Assembly (NCBI RefSeq): GCF_000006565.2
Contig: NC_031476.1
Span: forward strand, 5,145,900 to 5,209,899
DNA from: Toxoplasma gondii ME49
Lineage: Eukaryota; Apicomplexa; Conoidasida; Eucoccidiorida; Sarcocystidae
Length of the DNA: 64,000 nucleotides
Reading direction: 5' to 3'
In this document: one piece after another, positions 49,314 through 61,506 of the stretch
How the letters are laid out: each line of letters begins with the position of its first letter
How positions within the stretch are numbered: the stretch's first letter is position 1
Notes under the pieces: generated by a model
The model's database searches: none
Seen by the model: only the letters and a program-made list of their open reading frames with translations
What the model was told of the DNA's origin: nothing
Translations under genes and position numbers: made by a program

Positions 49314-49945
49314 ATGTCGCTGCAAGGTATGAACGTCGTAGAGAGCGGGACGCTCGCTCCGGAGGAAGCCAAAAAGATGCAAAATGACTCGGAGGACAAA
49401 ATAGATGGCCCAGACGTTAGCACTCAGAATGGGGAAAGCAAACCGGGTTCTGTTCGACTTATGGCGCAGCTGGCACGCGCCGCATCTCGGCTGCTCCAGA
49501 CGAGCACCCTGGAGGAAAGAAACGCAGCTCTGCAAGCTTACAAGGACGGCCTTGTTCATTTCCGAGAAGAAATTGAAGCCGCAAATCAGCGAGAGCTAGA
49601 AGTAAGACGAGGGATGCCGGAAAGAAGCGAAAGGGGGCAAATGAAAAACGTGCTAAAAAAATATATTTCATTTAGCTTCAGACGCGGGCTCGACGGTTAC
49701 AACCAAGCACTGGAAGGACCGGACGAAGTCACAGTTAGAGGAGAGACCGCCGAGAGGGAGAGAAAAAGACACTCAAGGCTAAGCGTTAAGTCGTCAAATG
49801 GTCGGAAGCTGGGTAATGAAGCTGTTTGTCAAGGAGAAGTGTTTGACGAACGGAAGAAAGTTTTGTATCGGTTGCACTACAGACGAACAGATCTCCTTGT
49901 ACTCACATGCCCACACGCGTGTATGCATGCCTAGTAGCATGTAAT

Positions 49946-49984
<39 letters not shown>

Positions 49985-51381
49985 GTACATATGGAATCAT
50001 ATTAATGCTTTTGGCTGAATGTGGTTGTGGATGTGCGGCTGTGATCAAGAATACGACGCGTCGTGTGGGACCAAAGTGCAGCTGCTCATGTATTTGACTC
50101 GAGCACAGAGCAACGAACAATCGACGGCATGTGTGTCACTGTGTTCGCCTCTTGCCTCAGGCAGCGAAAGTGGCGGTCGCCGCGGGGGAGCTTTCATCGC
50201 CTGTGTTCCAACGACTGAATTGTCGCGGTCAGAAATTTGAGACGCTGCTGAGCGGGCTCGACTCGTTGATTGCCAAAGACGACCCTCTGGGGGTTTGTGA
50301 CTTAGCAACGGAGTTGGGGAGTCACTTGGAGTTGTTTCGTTTGTCGTGCCCGATTGGCGTTATCGCCGTCATTTACGAGGCGCGTCCGGAGGCGGCCGTG
50401 CAAGTTGCCGGTCTTGCGCTCAAGACCGGAAACGCGCTGCTACTGAAGGGAGGGAAGGAGGCAAGGGAGACGAATCGGGCAGTATTCAAAGCTTTGCGTT
50501 GGGGGCTAGAGAAAGCTGCAAGTGCAGCGATATCGAGGGAAGTGCTGCAGCTGATCGAGGATCGCCAGGAAGTGACGGAGTTGCTGCAGCTGGACGACGA
50601 GGTCGATCTCGTTGTGCCGCGAGGCTCCAACAGTCTGGTCAAGTACATCAAGGAAAACACGCGCATCCCGGTCCTCGGGCACGCAGACGGAATCTGCCAC
50701 ATCTACGTGGATGCCGCGGCCGATCTCGGAAAAGCAGCGAAAATCGTCGCGGACTCGAAACTGCAGTATGTAGCCGCATGCAACACAGTCGAATCGCTGT
50801 TGGTTCACCGAGAAATTCTACCCACCTTTCTCCCGGCAATCATTTCTCAGTTAGCGCTCCGCGGAGTCACGTTCAAAGTCGATTCCGCGGCACTTGAAGT
50901 TCTCAAAACACAGGCTGTCCATACACTCGAGGCACACGCTCAGTTTGTGGCGGTTGCGAGTGAGCACGATTTCCACACCGAGTGGCTGGCTCCTGTTCTA
51001 GCGGTGAAAACGGTAGATTCACTCCAAGAGGCCATTGCTCACATCAACAGCCACGGCTCACACCACACAGACTGCATCATCACAGAAAACAAAGCGCACG
51101 CGGAGCAATTCATGAAGGGCGTCGATTCTGCCGGCTGCTACTGCAACTGTTCTACACGATTCGCCGACGGCTACCGCTACGGCTTTGGCGCAGAGGTCGG
51201 CGTTTCCACCAACAAAATCCACGCGCGAGGGCCGGTCGGCTTGCAGGGCCTCGTAACTTACAAATACTGTCTCTACGGAGATGGACACACTGTAGGCGAC
51301 TTCGAGGAAGGGAGAGCGCGGTACACCCACCGACCGCTGGCGACAGACAAACCGAGGAGCGAGAGACAACTAGCAAACTAG
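49314..51381 (+). CDS. proA: Gamma-glutamyl phosphate reductase (glutamate-5-semialdehyde dehydrogenase)
   Basis: This enzyme reduces gamma-glutamyl phosphate to glutamate-5-semialdehyde with NADPH, the second step of proline synthesis from glutamate. Exons are 49314-49601 and 50161-51381, phase 0, donor GTAAGA and acceptor CTTGCCTCAG, giving 502 residues. The ProA/PRO2 signature is intact: PIGVIAVIYEARPEAAVQVA, LKTGNALLLKGGKEA, DLVVPRGSN, PVLGHADGICHIYVD and the active-site Cys in YVAACNTVESLLVH (codon 50779-50781). The C-terminus has GVSTNKIHARGPVGL then VTYKYCLYGDG. It is about 80 residues longer than typical bacterial ProA, mainly through an acidic N-terminal extension of about 50 residues. 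It is a stand-alone reductase, not the fused glutamate kinase-reductase (P5CS) of plants and animals; no kinase gene is visible here. Confidence 0.95.
49944..49990. repeat. TA microsatellite in reductase intron
   Basis: Two TA runs separated by GTA lie within the single intron (49602-50160) of the gamma-glutamyl phosphate reductase gene. Confidence 0.9.
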
Positions 51382-54300
51382 GAAGAAGACGCAAGACAGA
51401 GCTCTGTTCGGAGAAAAGAGAACTATTTGTTGGGTCTCCGTTGCAGGTGCTTTTCTGTCAAGGGAACTGGAAATGAGGGGAAGCGAACACGTATATCATC
51501 GAATGTGACGGCCTGCCACGATATGTAACGTTCCAGGCCCAATTAAGCTGATTCCGTACGGGTAGATCGAATCCATTGTGTTTACAGACAGTAGAGACGA
51601 AACAGGATATTTTAACACGATTTTGGGCTTTAGATGTGTGCCCTTTCCCTTTGTCGTTCCATGTTATACCGTTTTCTGCCGTGTTGTCCACCGGCCTTCT
51701 GAACAACTGATTCACTTTTGTCTCGGTCCTGTCTGTGGTTGTTGTCGACCGAAATATTCCGGACTGAAGAGAAAGATGCTTCATTTATGAACTTGGTTTA
51801 GCAACAAAAATCACGTCGTTCGTGTTCGTGCTGTCGGCTGGCGCGGATGAGTGCCGAGGAAAAAGGCCCCCAGTGTATTAACAGGGAACTATCGATATGC
51901 CAATTGGTTATCCCTCGCCTGCTGCTTCTGCTTCTCCGTCAGTCTGCTGCCTCTATGTCACCTCGCATCTCCTCGGGAGTTTCCATTTCTCTCTCGCTTT
52001 GGTTATCGGTCTGATCCTCAGTGCACTGCGAACTATCTAGAGAAATGCAACTCGAGAAGCGTGGCTAGAATCTGGAAAAACAAGGACATCGTTATTTTCA
52101 GTCTGCCTACAAACTCTTCCTTATTGTCTTGTCTGGATATCGTGGTATTTTCCGGTAGTGACGGTGACACTGCTTGTCCCCGTTTTCCGTTCACGTTTTT
52201 GCAGTTTGCTGCCGTCCGTCCGCTTCTTGCCGTGACCTACTCGATTTTCTTCAACCCCACTGCTCCCACTTTTTCGTTCCCTTCCAACAAAGACCTTTCC
52301 TGTGTTGTACTTCTGCATTCCTTGCTTTCTCTGCCCCTCCCTCCCTGTCCGTCTCTCTCTACTCGTTCTTCTGTTTCCACCTCTCTTTTTAACAACTCCA
52401 AGTCGTGAAACGAGTAATGCCGATGAAAGGGTGAAGCAAGAAAGCTCCCGTGACCAGCAGGCTGTCTATAATACGAAACGAGGAGTTTGCAATCCCCCTT
52501 CAGCTCATAAGGCAGCAGCATTCTCTATCATTGCCCCCAATTTTGTCAACCTGAGAAAGTCGCGGAACACGCCTACAAGAGTACAGAAGGGCGTCAGAGA
52601 TTGCCGTACATCGGCAAGTCCCGACAGTACTCGAGTGTTCCGTGAACCTCGCAGGAACAGGCAGGATCGTAAACAAGCGGTGGAACATGTAGATTACTTC
52701 GTTGTGTCGCGAAACCTACTGACCTTAATAGACTGAGTGTATTCTGAATTATTTAAGAAATGCGTGGAATGTGTTGCCGATGGAGCAAAGGCTCTTCAGG
52801 CAGCGTTGGCGACACCACGATAACTTTTCCCGTTGGACTGGACGCTGACAGAAATTAACAAGTGGCATTTGTTTTCGTGGATTGTCATGGTCGTGAAGAT
52901 CAGCGAGCGTGAGAAAGCTACAGTCTTCTGATGTTTTATCAAGGCATCAATGTTAGTGTTCTGTACCAGAGCACCTGACAGGATCGACACAGAGGATCCA
53001 TAAATCAGAGTGCAACGACCCATAGGGAAGGGTTGGAGCGCACATCAAACAGACTGCTGAAACTTGCTGAAGGACATCACGATCTCTTAGCGACCTGTTC
53101 AAAAGAAAAAAATGTATGAGCGTATTCTGGTACGGCGCCTAAAATAAATTAGAGTATGTTCTATACGTACATGTCGTTCGTATCTACAACTTTTAAACGC
53201 CAACGTACGTTCGGATATTTGCAGCCCAAGGTGTCCGTCCTTCATTCTAGCATCCATTTCTCACTTCTCTTTGTATCTCTAGGCTAGAGCAATGACAAGT
53301 TCTACGTGGCAGCAAAAACCGGTGTGTGTGTACCATCTGCTTTGTGCTTTGTTGCCAGAGAGAAAAGTGTTCGCGCAAGAAAGCCCGAAAAAGGAGGGAC
53401 ACGGCATTCTTCTTCTTGTGACGGTCATTTTTTCTATCGCCACATTTTACACGTACTAGTCGAATTTCTGTTTCTCTATCACTCGTCTTAACAGCTAAAG
53501 GAAGTTATCACATATGAGGCGAAACTATCACTTTGCATGCTTGAACGAGAGATCAGCGCCGTCAGAGGCACTACTTTAGCTGGGATACGAGCGGATGGAG
53601 ATAGCCGAGGACTGAAAACGTCGACATCTTCTCGGTTTTCACTCAGTGGTAACAGTAAGGTGTGAAAACTCAAGAAGACGCTGGCGTAACGGGAAACAAC
53701 GAACAGCATATTCTAAAGAATGCTTCTCACGGCCACATCGTTTTAAAGTGCATTTAGCATAGTGTGTGTATCCGTATCTTTGGAAAGCCATCACTTGCTA
53801 ACAAGCAGTATGCATATCATAATTTTCACTTCGTAGTCTATTTGCGAATGTTGGTGCAGGCCGAGGACCCATGACTGTTACTTATACGCGTGATTGTTTG
53901 ACACGATCCCTGCCGGTATGTCTCCACTTTTCTGGATGAGCGAAACTGAATGAATTCTCCAAACAAGAGACAAGAACTTTCTTCAATGAACGCGTCTCGC
54001 CCTAAACACGTTGCTGAAATTTCCAAAGTTTCGATCCCTTCTTTTTTTCGTTTTTTCGTCGTTGCCTCCCGCACATGCAGCCTGCGAAGGCGTCACTTTC
54101 CCGCATGGGAGAGTTGCATGCAGAACCGAAAAATAGCTGAAAGCTGGCACTCGTCTCAGGGTTTTCTTTGACGACCATTTCCTGATAGGATCGTTGCCGT
54201 CTCTCTCCCATTTTCTCAAGACTAAATGTCTCGTTTTTTCCGCTGCTCGTTTCCTTGGCTCTTCAGAAACGCGAGTGTCCTTCCCGCTGCTCACCAATTT

Positions 54301-54933
54301 TCGTTTTTGCATGCGCGAGCATCGACGAAGAACTTCTTCGATGAGAGAGGGGTTGAGGGTTTCTGTCTGCTGTTTTTCTTTCTTCGTGCCGTCCTTTTCG
54401 CCTTTTGCGAAAAATCGAAGCTTTGACTTCTTTTCAATGTGCGTCACAGTCTCGTTCGAACCTCGGGGCAAAGGAGAACAAAGAATCCCTGGCCTTTGCA
54501 GGTTTCCGAGACTCTGAAGAAACTCTTTGAAGCTTTCTCCACGAAAAAGTGGACACCTGGGTCTCTCGATTGCTTCTGGTCTCTGTCTGTTCGCGGATTT
54601 TTCGTCGATTTTTTCTGTGGTTCCTCGCCCTCTGTCGACTCCTCGATCTCGGTCTCTTGTTTTTTCAGCTCTCGCGGCAGCAACCGCAATTTTTCGTCTG
54701 ACAATTCCTTCTCGTCTTTTTCCTCGCTTCCCCGTCTTCTTCTCTCTTCCTCCGTCTCCTTCCTCGTTTCTGCGCAGCAGGCAGGTTGCGTAGATCCACT
54801 CCCTTCTCTTTCCTGAAACCTGTTTTTCCTCCGGCCCCACGAAGGCTCTCTCCGCTCTGCGTCTTCTCGAGGGTCGCCACTTGACCTTTCGTTTCTCCTC
54901 CTCCTTTCTTCGTCTCCCTCTGCTCTCGACACC
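51382..54933. other. Intergenic region between reductase and TRM112
   Basis: From 51382 to about 54000 the DNA is relatively AT-rich, with no recognisable gene; an open frame at 51851-52408 has no domain and no supporting exon. From about 54180 to 54933 the + strand becomes strongly pyrimidine-rich, as expected for the TRM112 promoter and 5' leader. The complementary Arg/Glu-rich frame (53983-54951) is a composition artefact. Confidence 0.6.
54180..54933 (+). promoter_or_regulatory. Pyrimidine-rich leader/promoter of TRM112
   Basis: T- and C-rich runs extend to the ATG at 54934, whose context (CGACACCATGCG) is favourable. Similar tracts precede the cyclophilin and UFD1 start codons. The exact transcription start is unknown. 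Confidence 0.45.
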
Positions 54934-56967
54934 ATGCGACTCCTGACTCACAATTTGATTGCCTGGTGAGCTTTTGCCTCCTCGCGGGGATTTCTCACGA
55001 AAGCGAGAACGCGCGAAACCGGCGCTTCGGTTCTGCCTCGCCCCTGCGGAAGGCCCCAGAGAAACGCCCTGACGTGACAGCGGACCGGTCGCAGCTGAGT
55101 GTTGCTTTGTCTCTGTTGGCGCGTCGGCAGCATTTCCTTCCGGTACTCGAAGCCTCTGCGTAGTTGCGCGTGTTGCGGCAAAGCACCGCGCAAGGCCGGT
55201 CGGCGTTCCACTCTCTGAATCGTGGACAGTGTAAAACTAGAAAAAGTCAATGCCTTGGTTGCTCATCAACCTCCTCTGCAACCTTGTGTTGTGGATGTGT
55301 GTATGCTTGTCCCTCTTGCCTTCCTCCTCGCTTCCGTTTCCGTTTCCTGGTTTGAACGAAACTCACTATTCTGTCCTTCTGTATCTTGTGTCTGCCTCTC
55401 ATCTCTCCTTTCTCCGTCAAATCGCCTTGCGTTCCGAGGTTTCCTTTCTTTTCGCCTCTGCTAGCTCTCTTGCCGCGCCGGTCTGTCTTGTCTGGCCTCC
55501 CTGCGAGCGCCTGGTGTGGATCTTTTGTTTCCGAGATTTGTGTGTGGCTGCATGCGCTGCCCAGCAACCGGCGCCAGTGCACCGGTGGGTTTCCCTTGAA
55601 GATCGTGGTGGACGAGAAGAGCGAGGACGCGACGACGGTCGAACCTTCGGAGTTTCAGCCGGAGCTGGTGAAGCAGCTGCTCGGAAAGCTGGACTGGGAA
55701 GCGCTGGTGAAGACTGCAGACCAGGTGAGTCGACGAAGAGGCAGATAGGCGAAGAAGAGGCGAGTAGAGAGACGGAGAGAGAAGTAAGGAAGGGGAGATA
55801 AGAGCGAAGACGCAGGACTCGGGGGGTGGGAGAGGAGGAGGATCTAGCCGAGGCGGACGGATGAACGAATGTACAGAGGAAGGCGGAAACGCGAGAAACA
55901 GGAGATAACGGAGACTGACGGAAGGAAACGAGCGCAGGAAAGCAGCGGAAAGCGTCTGAGGTGACAACGGCAACATCCGCACACACAGGGAGAAGAAGGC
56001 GACATCAAAGAAGACAGGCAAAGGCAAAGGCAAACAACAGGGCGAACCGACCGGCAAGCACCGCCTGAGACAAAGTGCAGTCTTTGCAGAGAAATTCGGC
56101 TTGTCAAGAGAAACTGGTATTTCTTAGGCAAATTGTGGATTCACACCCAGAACTCACGTCTCAGGTTTTCTTTCTCGTATTTCTCGCTGCCCGTCACGCA
56201 GAAGGGGACTTCAAATCGAGTTCACTAGAAAGGCATGTGGAACACAAGTGTGCCTGTCATTCGACTTTGATCGCCCAGCCACAGTGGCTCTCAAAGGCTG
56301 GACGTTCTTCAAGTATGGTCTGCAAGATCCGTTTTTTTCACCACTGCTTCCTTTTCGCAGTTCGGCCTTCAGCTGCCGCCAACCTTCACAGAGTCGGACA
56401 AGTCCGATGAACATTTTCTTCGCGCTGTCCACGAGGCCGTTGTCGAGGTAAACGTTTTTCATGCGTCGTGCTTTGTTCTTCGATCCAGGCCGAGTCCTGC
56501 AGTTTGTCGGCTCTCCCCGCAGACAGAAGCGTAAACGCCTGCGTTTGGCGATGCGTCCACTTGCGTCAGGTCGACTGTTTCTGTACAGAAATGGAAACGG
56601 AGAACCTTACTCTCTTCGCTTCTGCCCGCTGTGCCTCGGTGCAGTGGCGCCTTGCTACGCTTCCCTGTTAACGTTTCCGCGCCGCTGCATGCATTTCGCG
56701 CTTCGAGCGAAAGCCGGCCAACGCACTTGCAGACACCGTCTGGACTGGCTTGACGTTTGTGTTTGCGTCGACCTCTGTTGGACTTCGTTTCTCCCGTTTT
56801 GTCTGTGACGCGGTCTTCCCGAAGTCGAGGGATGCGTCGACGGTTTTGTGCTTCTTTGTGTGCAGTTCCACGTTCTGGAGGGGAAGCTCGTCTGTCCGGT
56901 CTGCGCCAGAGAGTACCCGGTTTCCAACGGCATTCCGAACATGCTACTGCAAGACGACGAAGTGTAG
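54934..56967 (+). CDS. TRM112: Multifunctional methyltransferase subunit TRM112
   Basis: TRM112 is a small zinc-binding activator that stabilises several methyltransferases acting on tRNA, 18S rRNA and release factor (partners in other eukaryotes: TRM9, TRM11, BUD23, MTQ2). Exons are 54934-54965, 55565-55724, 56361-56447 and 56866-56967; phases 2, 0 and 0 all fit, giving 126 residues against 125 in human. The start MRLLTHNLIAC is the family N-terminus. Then come GGFPLKIVV, PSEFQPELVKQLLGKLDWEA, FLRAVHEAVVEFHVLEGKL and the C-terminal CPVC followed by EYPVSNGIPNMLL, the hallmark (I/V)xNGIPNML motif. Putative zinc ligands are Cys11 and Cys16 (as in yeast) and the CPVC pair. The first exon has only 32 coding bases and the first intron splits the Cys11 codon. 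Confidence 0.95.
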
Positions 56968-58772
56968 ACGCGCCGAACGCAGCCGGACACAAGCGTCGGA
57001 AGAACGTCAGACGCGCCGGTGAACGCAGGCTGGAAAGCGAGTGTGGGAGGGAAAACGACGGGGAAAAACGCTGGAGAATGTCGGAGGAAGCCAGTAGGAA
57101 ACCGTCCACGCAGGGCCTCTGGAGAAGTCCAACGGTAGAAGAAATATCTAGAAAGGGAGAGTCAGAAGGCCAAGCACAGCGGGAGGCGTGGAACGACTCG
57201 AAGGAGCCAGGGTGTGAGGGAAGCGCGCTGTGTGCAGTGTCGAGTTCGAGAAAAATGGTGAAGGCGACAGGCCTTCCTTCTTCTAGGGCAAGGTGATGCG
57301 AACGCGCTCCTGGAAATACTGAGAAGACTTCCGAGAAGCAGATGACAACACTGTCCGATCCTCGCTGCAGCTGGAAGCTTCCTCTTGAAGCCAGAGCTGA
57401 GGGTGTTGACAGCCTTTTCATCTCTGGGAGGAGTGACATACAACCTCATCTTATAACGTGGAACAGGGCGTCGAGCTCGAGTAGGTTTCAGATCGATCGC
57501 GTCCTCTCGGATACGGTCGCTGGGGATGCTCCACCATCGTCGGGCAACACAGAATGAGAGAGAGAGGGGAGGAGGAGGAGAACACAGGAAGGACCGCGGT
57601 GAGATGACGGTGGCCGCCCACACAAGAAAAGGAGACAACGTGAGGTGAAGCCGACCGGGGGAGAACGAAGCGGAGGAAGAAGAAGGACCCTGTATGGAAA
57701 AGAAGAAGACAGACGGCATAGGGAAGATGATGGAAGACGAACAGAAAGTGGAGACGAAGAAGAAAAACGACGAACGCCCAAGACGGCAAGGACCGAGGCA
57801 CATGCGACAGATGCATCTTTCCGGAGTCGAATTCCGCAGGTCATGTTTTCTTTTTGTACGTCTGTTTCGCATCGTATTTTTACCGACCTTCCAATCTCTC
57901 TGTGTCTTTATATCTGGCTGTGCTCTTTGTCAATTTACTCTTCCGGGTGCTTCGCCTCTTCTACACAAACACCATTGCCGCGAAAAGTCGCTTCCCTCTT
58001 GGAACGCGAAGCGCGCAGGTGAAGAGAAAGGAACGCGTTTCGTGTGCAGGAAACGCCGTTTTCTATCAAGTGAACTTGAACAGAAAACATCCGTGAACTG
58101 CTGCCGGTGTCTCGACACTCGACAGCAGGTGCTTGGCTCGCTGCTCAGCTCCCAGTCTCTGTACAAGGAGCCCCAGCTCCGTTTTTCTTCCACGCGCCTG
58201 AGACAATGCGAGGGCTCGTGGTTCTCCACGCGAAATGCCAAGACTCCCCTGTTGTGACAGACTTCTTCGAACGGCTTGGCGGGGGAGCAGAACGAAAACG
58301 AAACGCGCATCAAAGGCTCTCGAAAGACTGTCTCCTTTCCGCAATTTACGGACTCGCCGCAAAGTAGACAGACACGCCGTTTTCACGGGACCGCCCTTGG
58401 AAACAGGAAGTTCTGATGCAAGTTTTCTCTGAAAAAAGGCGACGGCTGAGAGGCTCGTTCATGCATGCGTTCGTGAGAGAAGGAAAAACAGAGAAGCCGC
58501 AGACCCCCGTCACCCACTGCCTCTTTGAATGCACAGAAACACATTACCGGACTAGGTGGTGGAGGATCGTCTACTGCCCCTGAGCTGCGTCAGACAAGTG
58601 AAGGCTCGGAATTCAAATTTTTCTCAAAAATAATCGAGACTCGATGTTTTTAGGCAATTCCCCTGTCACAGAAATCACGTTCCCGGCGCAAGGAAGACGC
58701 TACACCCTCAAGTCCAGAAAAGGCGGCGCTGGTCTCTCGCCTAATACATCACCCTCAAATGCCGCGTTTCCA

Positions 58773-58910
58773 ATCTATCTATATACATATATATAAACAT
58801 TCACTCTGTGGAGATGGGTATGTAGTTCTACCTGATATACCTATATGTAGCTCTCTTTGTATATATATACATATATATATATATATATAGGTATACATGT
58901 ATGCATGTAT
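58773..58910. repeat. TA / ATGCATGT microsatellite zone
   Basis: TA-rich tracts at 58773-58796 and 58858-58890 are followed by GTATACATGTATGCATGTATG units. Confidence 0.85.
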
Positions 58911-59299
58911 GCAAGCGTTTGAGTAGGTATGTATGTGCGTGTGTGTGGTGGAGGGTTCTTCGTAAGACATGTCTTTTTACCTGTGAAGTGAGGAGGACAT
59001 CTGTAGCAGTCATCGTATCGACCTGTCTTTATGGAAATATCTCAGGACGTACAAGACAGAGTTGCCCGCTTGGTTCCCGTGGAACTCGTTCCTATCTTCG
59101 TTTTTCGAGGGCGCAGATTGTTCAGACAGACCTCCACTTTTCTTTCCTGAATGTTTTTTCCGTCTCTCTCGTTTGTTTCCGGCATTCAAGACAACAAGAG
59201 CCGTGAGCCGTGTGTTCCGCCGTTGGTCAGGAGCACGAAAAGTCGCGCGCATGCGCTGAAGCAACTCACCACGTTTTCGATGGAAATGTGTGTGTTTCG

Positions 59300-60053
59300 A
59301 GGTTTGCCTCACCTATCCACTTTTCTGCCTTCTTGCAGGAGAAAAAGTGAACTCTTCGATCCTTTTCTCGCTGTTCTGTGTCTGGCGAAAATCTCTTCTC
59401 GTCGAGGGGAAGCATCCTCGGTCGTCTCTCCGTCGTGTCCGCGTCCTCGCCGAGAACAGAACTTTGTTTCTCGCGTTTTTTCCTTTTTCTCGATTTCTCA
59501 TCTTTGCCGAAGGAGCACCACTTTTCCTCTCTCTCGTTTCCTGGTCCGCTTCGTCGGCCTGTCGGTCCCAGTTTCTCTCGAGTTTTCTCGAGCGGCAGTG
59601 CGCGGTCGTCGCAGTTTCTCGGCGAGGCTGCTCGTGTCTTTTTTCCAACTCGTTTTAGTAGATTCCTTTTCGAATTGCTAAGCTGCTCGTCTTCGTTCCG
59701 GTTGTCATTTGGACGCTCGTGTCTTCCCCGCAGAAAACAGATTTCTCTTGTCGCTCTGCTCTTTCACCTGCGTCTTCCCTGCGCGGCTGGCGAGTCCTCC
59801 CGCCTTTCTCTTCTTCTTCAGCAGTCCTGCTTCCGTTTCTCGGTTCCTTCCTCGCCTTCTTCCCCTGCATTTCTCTTCGTCTCCTGCTTCTCTTTTTGCG
59901 TCGTCTTCTGCTGCGTCTTTCTCCGCCTTCTTTCCTCTGTTCCCTCCTGCTCGTGGTTTCGTCTGCTTGTCGCCGCTGCAGTCTTTTGCAACGCCGGAGT
60001 CTCCTGCGTCTTTTTTGTTTGCCATTTCTGTTTTTTTTTCTTCAAGCGCCGCA
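59300..60053 (+). promoter_or_regulatory. Pyrimidine-rich leader/promoter of UFD1
   Basis: About 750 bases of C/T-rich DNA end in a T9 run shortly before GCCGCAATG. The frame is open upstream of the ATG at 60054, but this is the first in-frame ATG and the family N-terminus begins there, so the stretch is taken as leader. Confidence 0.45.
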
Positions 60054-61462
60054 ATGTTCAGTCGCCACGTAGCGAATCTGCTGGGCATGGGCGAGATGGA
60101 CGGCGGTCCCGGCAGCGGCTTTTCGCAGTGCTACAGCTGCTTCCCCGTTTCCTTCATCGGGAAAGACGAGATGGAAAAGGGCAACAAAAGTACGCTCTCT
60201 CTCGGCTGCTGTCTCTCCGTCTGACAAGCAGAAAAGTGTGTCTACTCTCTCTCTTGTTTGTGTCTGCTCTCCGTCTCTCTTCAGTACCCTTTTCTCCCTT
60301 TTAACATCCACTTACAAATACATACATGCATATATATATATATATATATAAATACAAAATACATGTATATATATATATATATTTGTATTGCCTTATCAGA
60401 GATGTTGTTCAGGTGTGTGTGCAGGCAGAGTATTTGCGGACGTTGCTTGAGACGCGGGCTTCCCCGTTTTACTGACTTGTTGAAGTTTTGCTTTTCGAGG
60501 ACGATTCGCACTTTGCTTGTGTCTTAGATGACGGAGACCAAAAGGAAACAGAGGTGGAAGCGTAAGCAGCGCAGCTGCGTTGCCGTTGCTTATGCTTGGA
60601 AACTGTGTGTGTCTTTCTCTCCAGTTTTGCTGCCGCAGTCTGCGCTGCATGCGCTCGCGCGCCTCCACATCTCTTGGCCGATGCTCTTCGAGGTCGTGAA
60701 CGAAGCGAAAGTCAGTTCAAGAAAACTCGCTTTTCTCGCTATGGTCGTCTTTCCGAGTCGTCTTCCTGCTCTCCTGCGCTGCCGTCTCGCCTGTCGCCTT
60801 CTTGTCTCTTCTCTGCCTTCCTTCTCTGCGGTCCTTTTTACCGTGTCTCTCTGCACCGTTCTTCCCGAGCCAAATTATGTTCGGACTTCCTCACAGTGTC
60901 CCTCCATACGAACTCGCCACAGAAAACAAAACAATAACGCATGCAGAAACGTTACATACATATACATACATATATATATATATATATGTATATACATAAG
61001 TATAATAGAAATCGCTTTATATATACATGCACAAATACAACTGGGTGCCGGGATTATAAACATAATGATATATATATATATATATATGTATAAGACATAT
61101 ATGCATATATGTATATATGTGGATCTGTAGTTCTGGGCACTGGTTTGGCGAGTCGCTTCTTGGTTTTTTTCCGCGAGGTGGAAGAAGACGTATTTCGAAT
61201 GGATCCCAATTTTTTTTCTTGAATCTCGTTTGTGTTGGCGAACTCTGGTTTCCCCGCGAAGAACTGGTCACCGAGTTCAGGTGCTGGAGGGAACTTTACG
61301 CGCTAGTAAACGTTCATGCAACCTGCATGTCTCTATCGCAAGTTCAGTCTCATGTCTCGCTCTGCTAGTCGGACTGCATGACTTCTACTGCTCTGAGGTC
61401 ACACGAACTGCCGGAAGGAAACTGTGCTCCAGAGATGAAAGTATCGAACGTCCTCGCTTACA

Positions 61463-61506
<44 letters not shown>

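Larger units (their letters stand above)
56968..60053. other. Intergenic region between TRM112 and UFD1
   Basis: This holds the TRM112 3' flank (purine-rich to about 57800), a TA/TATG microsatellite zone around 58773-58910, and from about 59300 a pyrimidine-rich leader for UFD1. No open frame shows a domain. I see no RNA gene. Confidence 0.65.

Noticed and set aside
51851..52408. 185-residue open frame, possible small gene
   Set aside because: No recognisable domain, no phase-compatible neighbours, and composition like the surrounding non-coding DNA.
53983..54951. Arg/Glu-rich 322-residue open frame on the minus strand
   Set aside because: It is the complement of the pyrimidine-rich TRM112 leader and has no domain.
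59378..60304. 308-residue Phe/Ser/Leu-rich frame that looks like membrane protein
   Set aside because: It is a translation of the pyrimidine-rich leader; the true UFD1 frame starts at 60054 in another phase.
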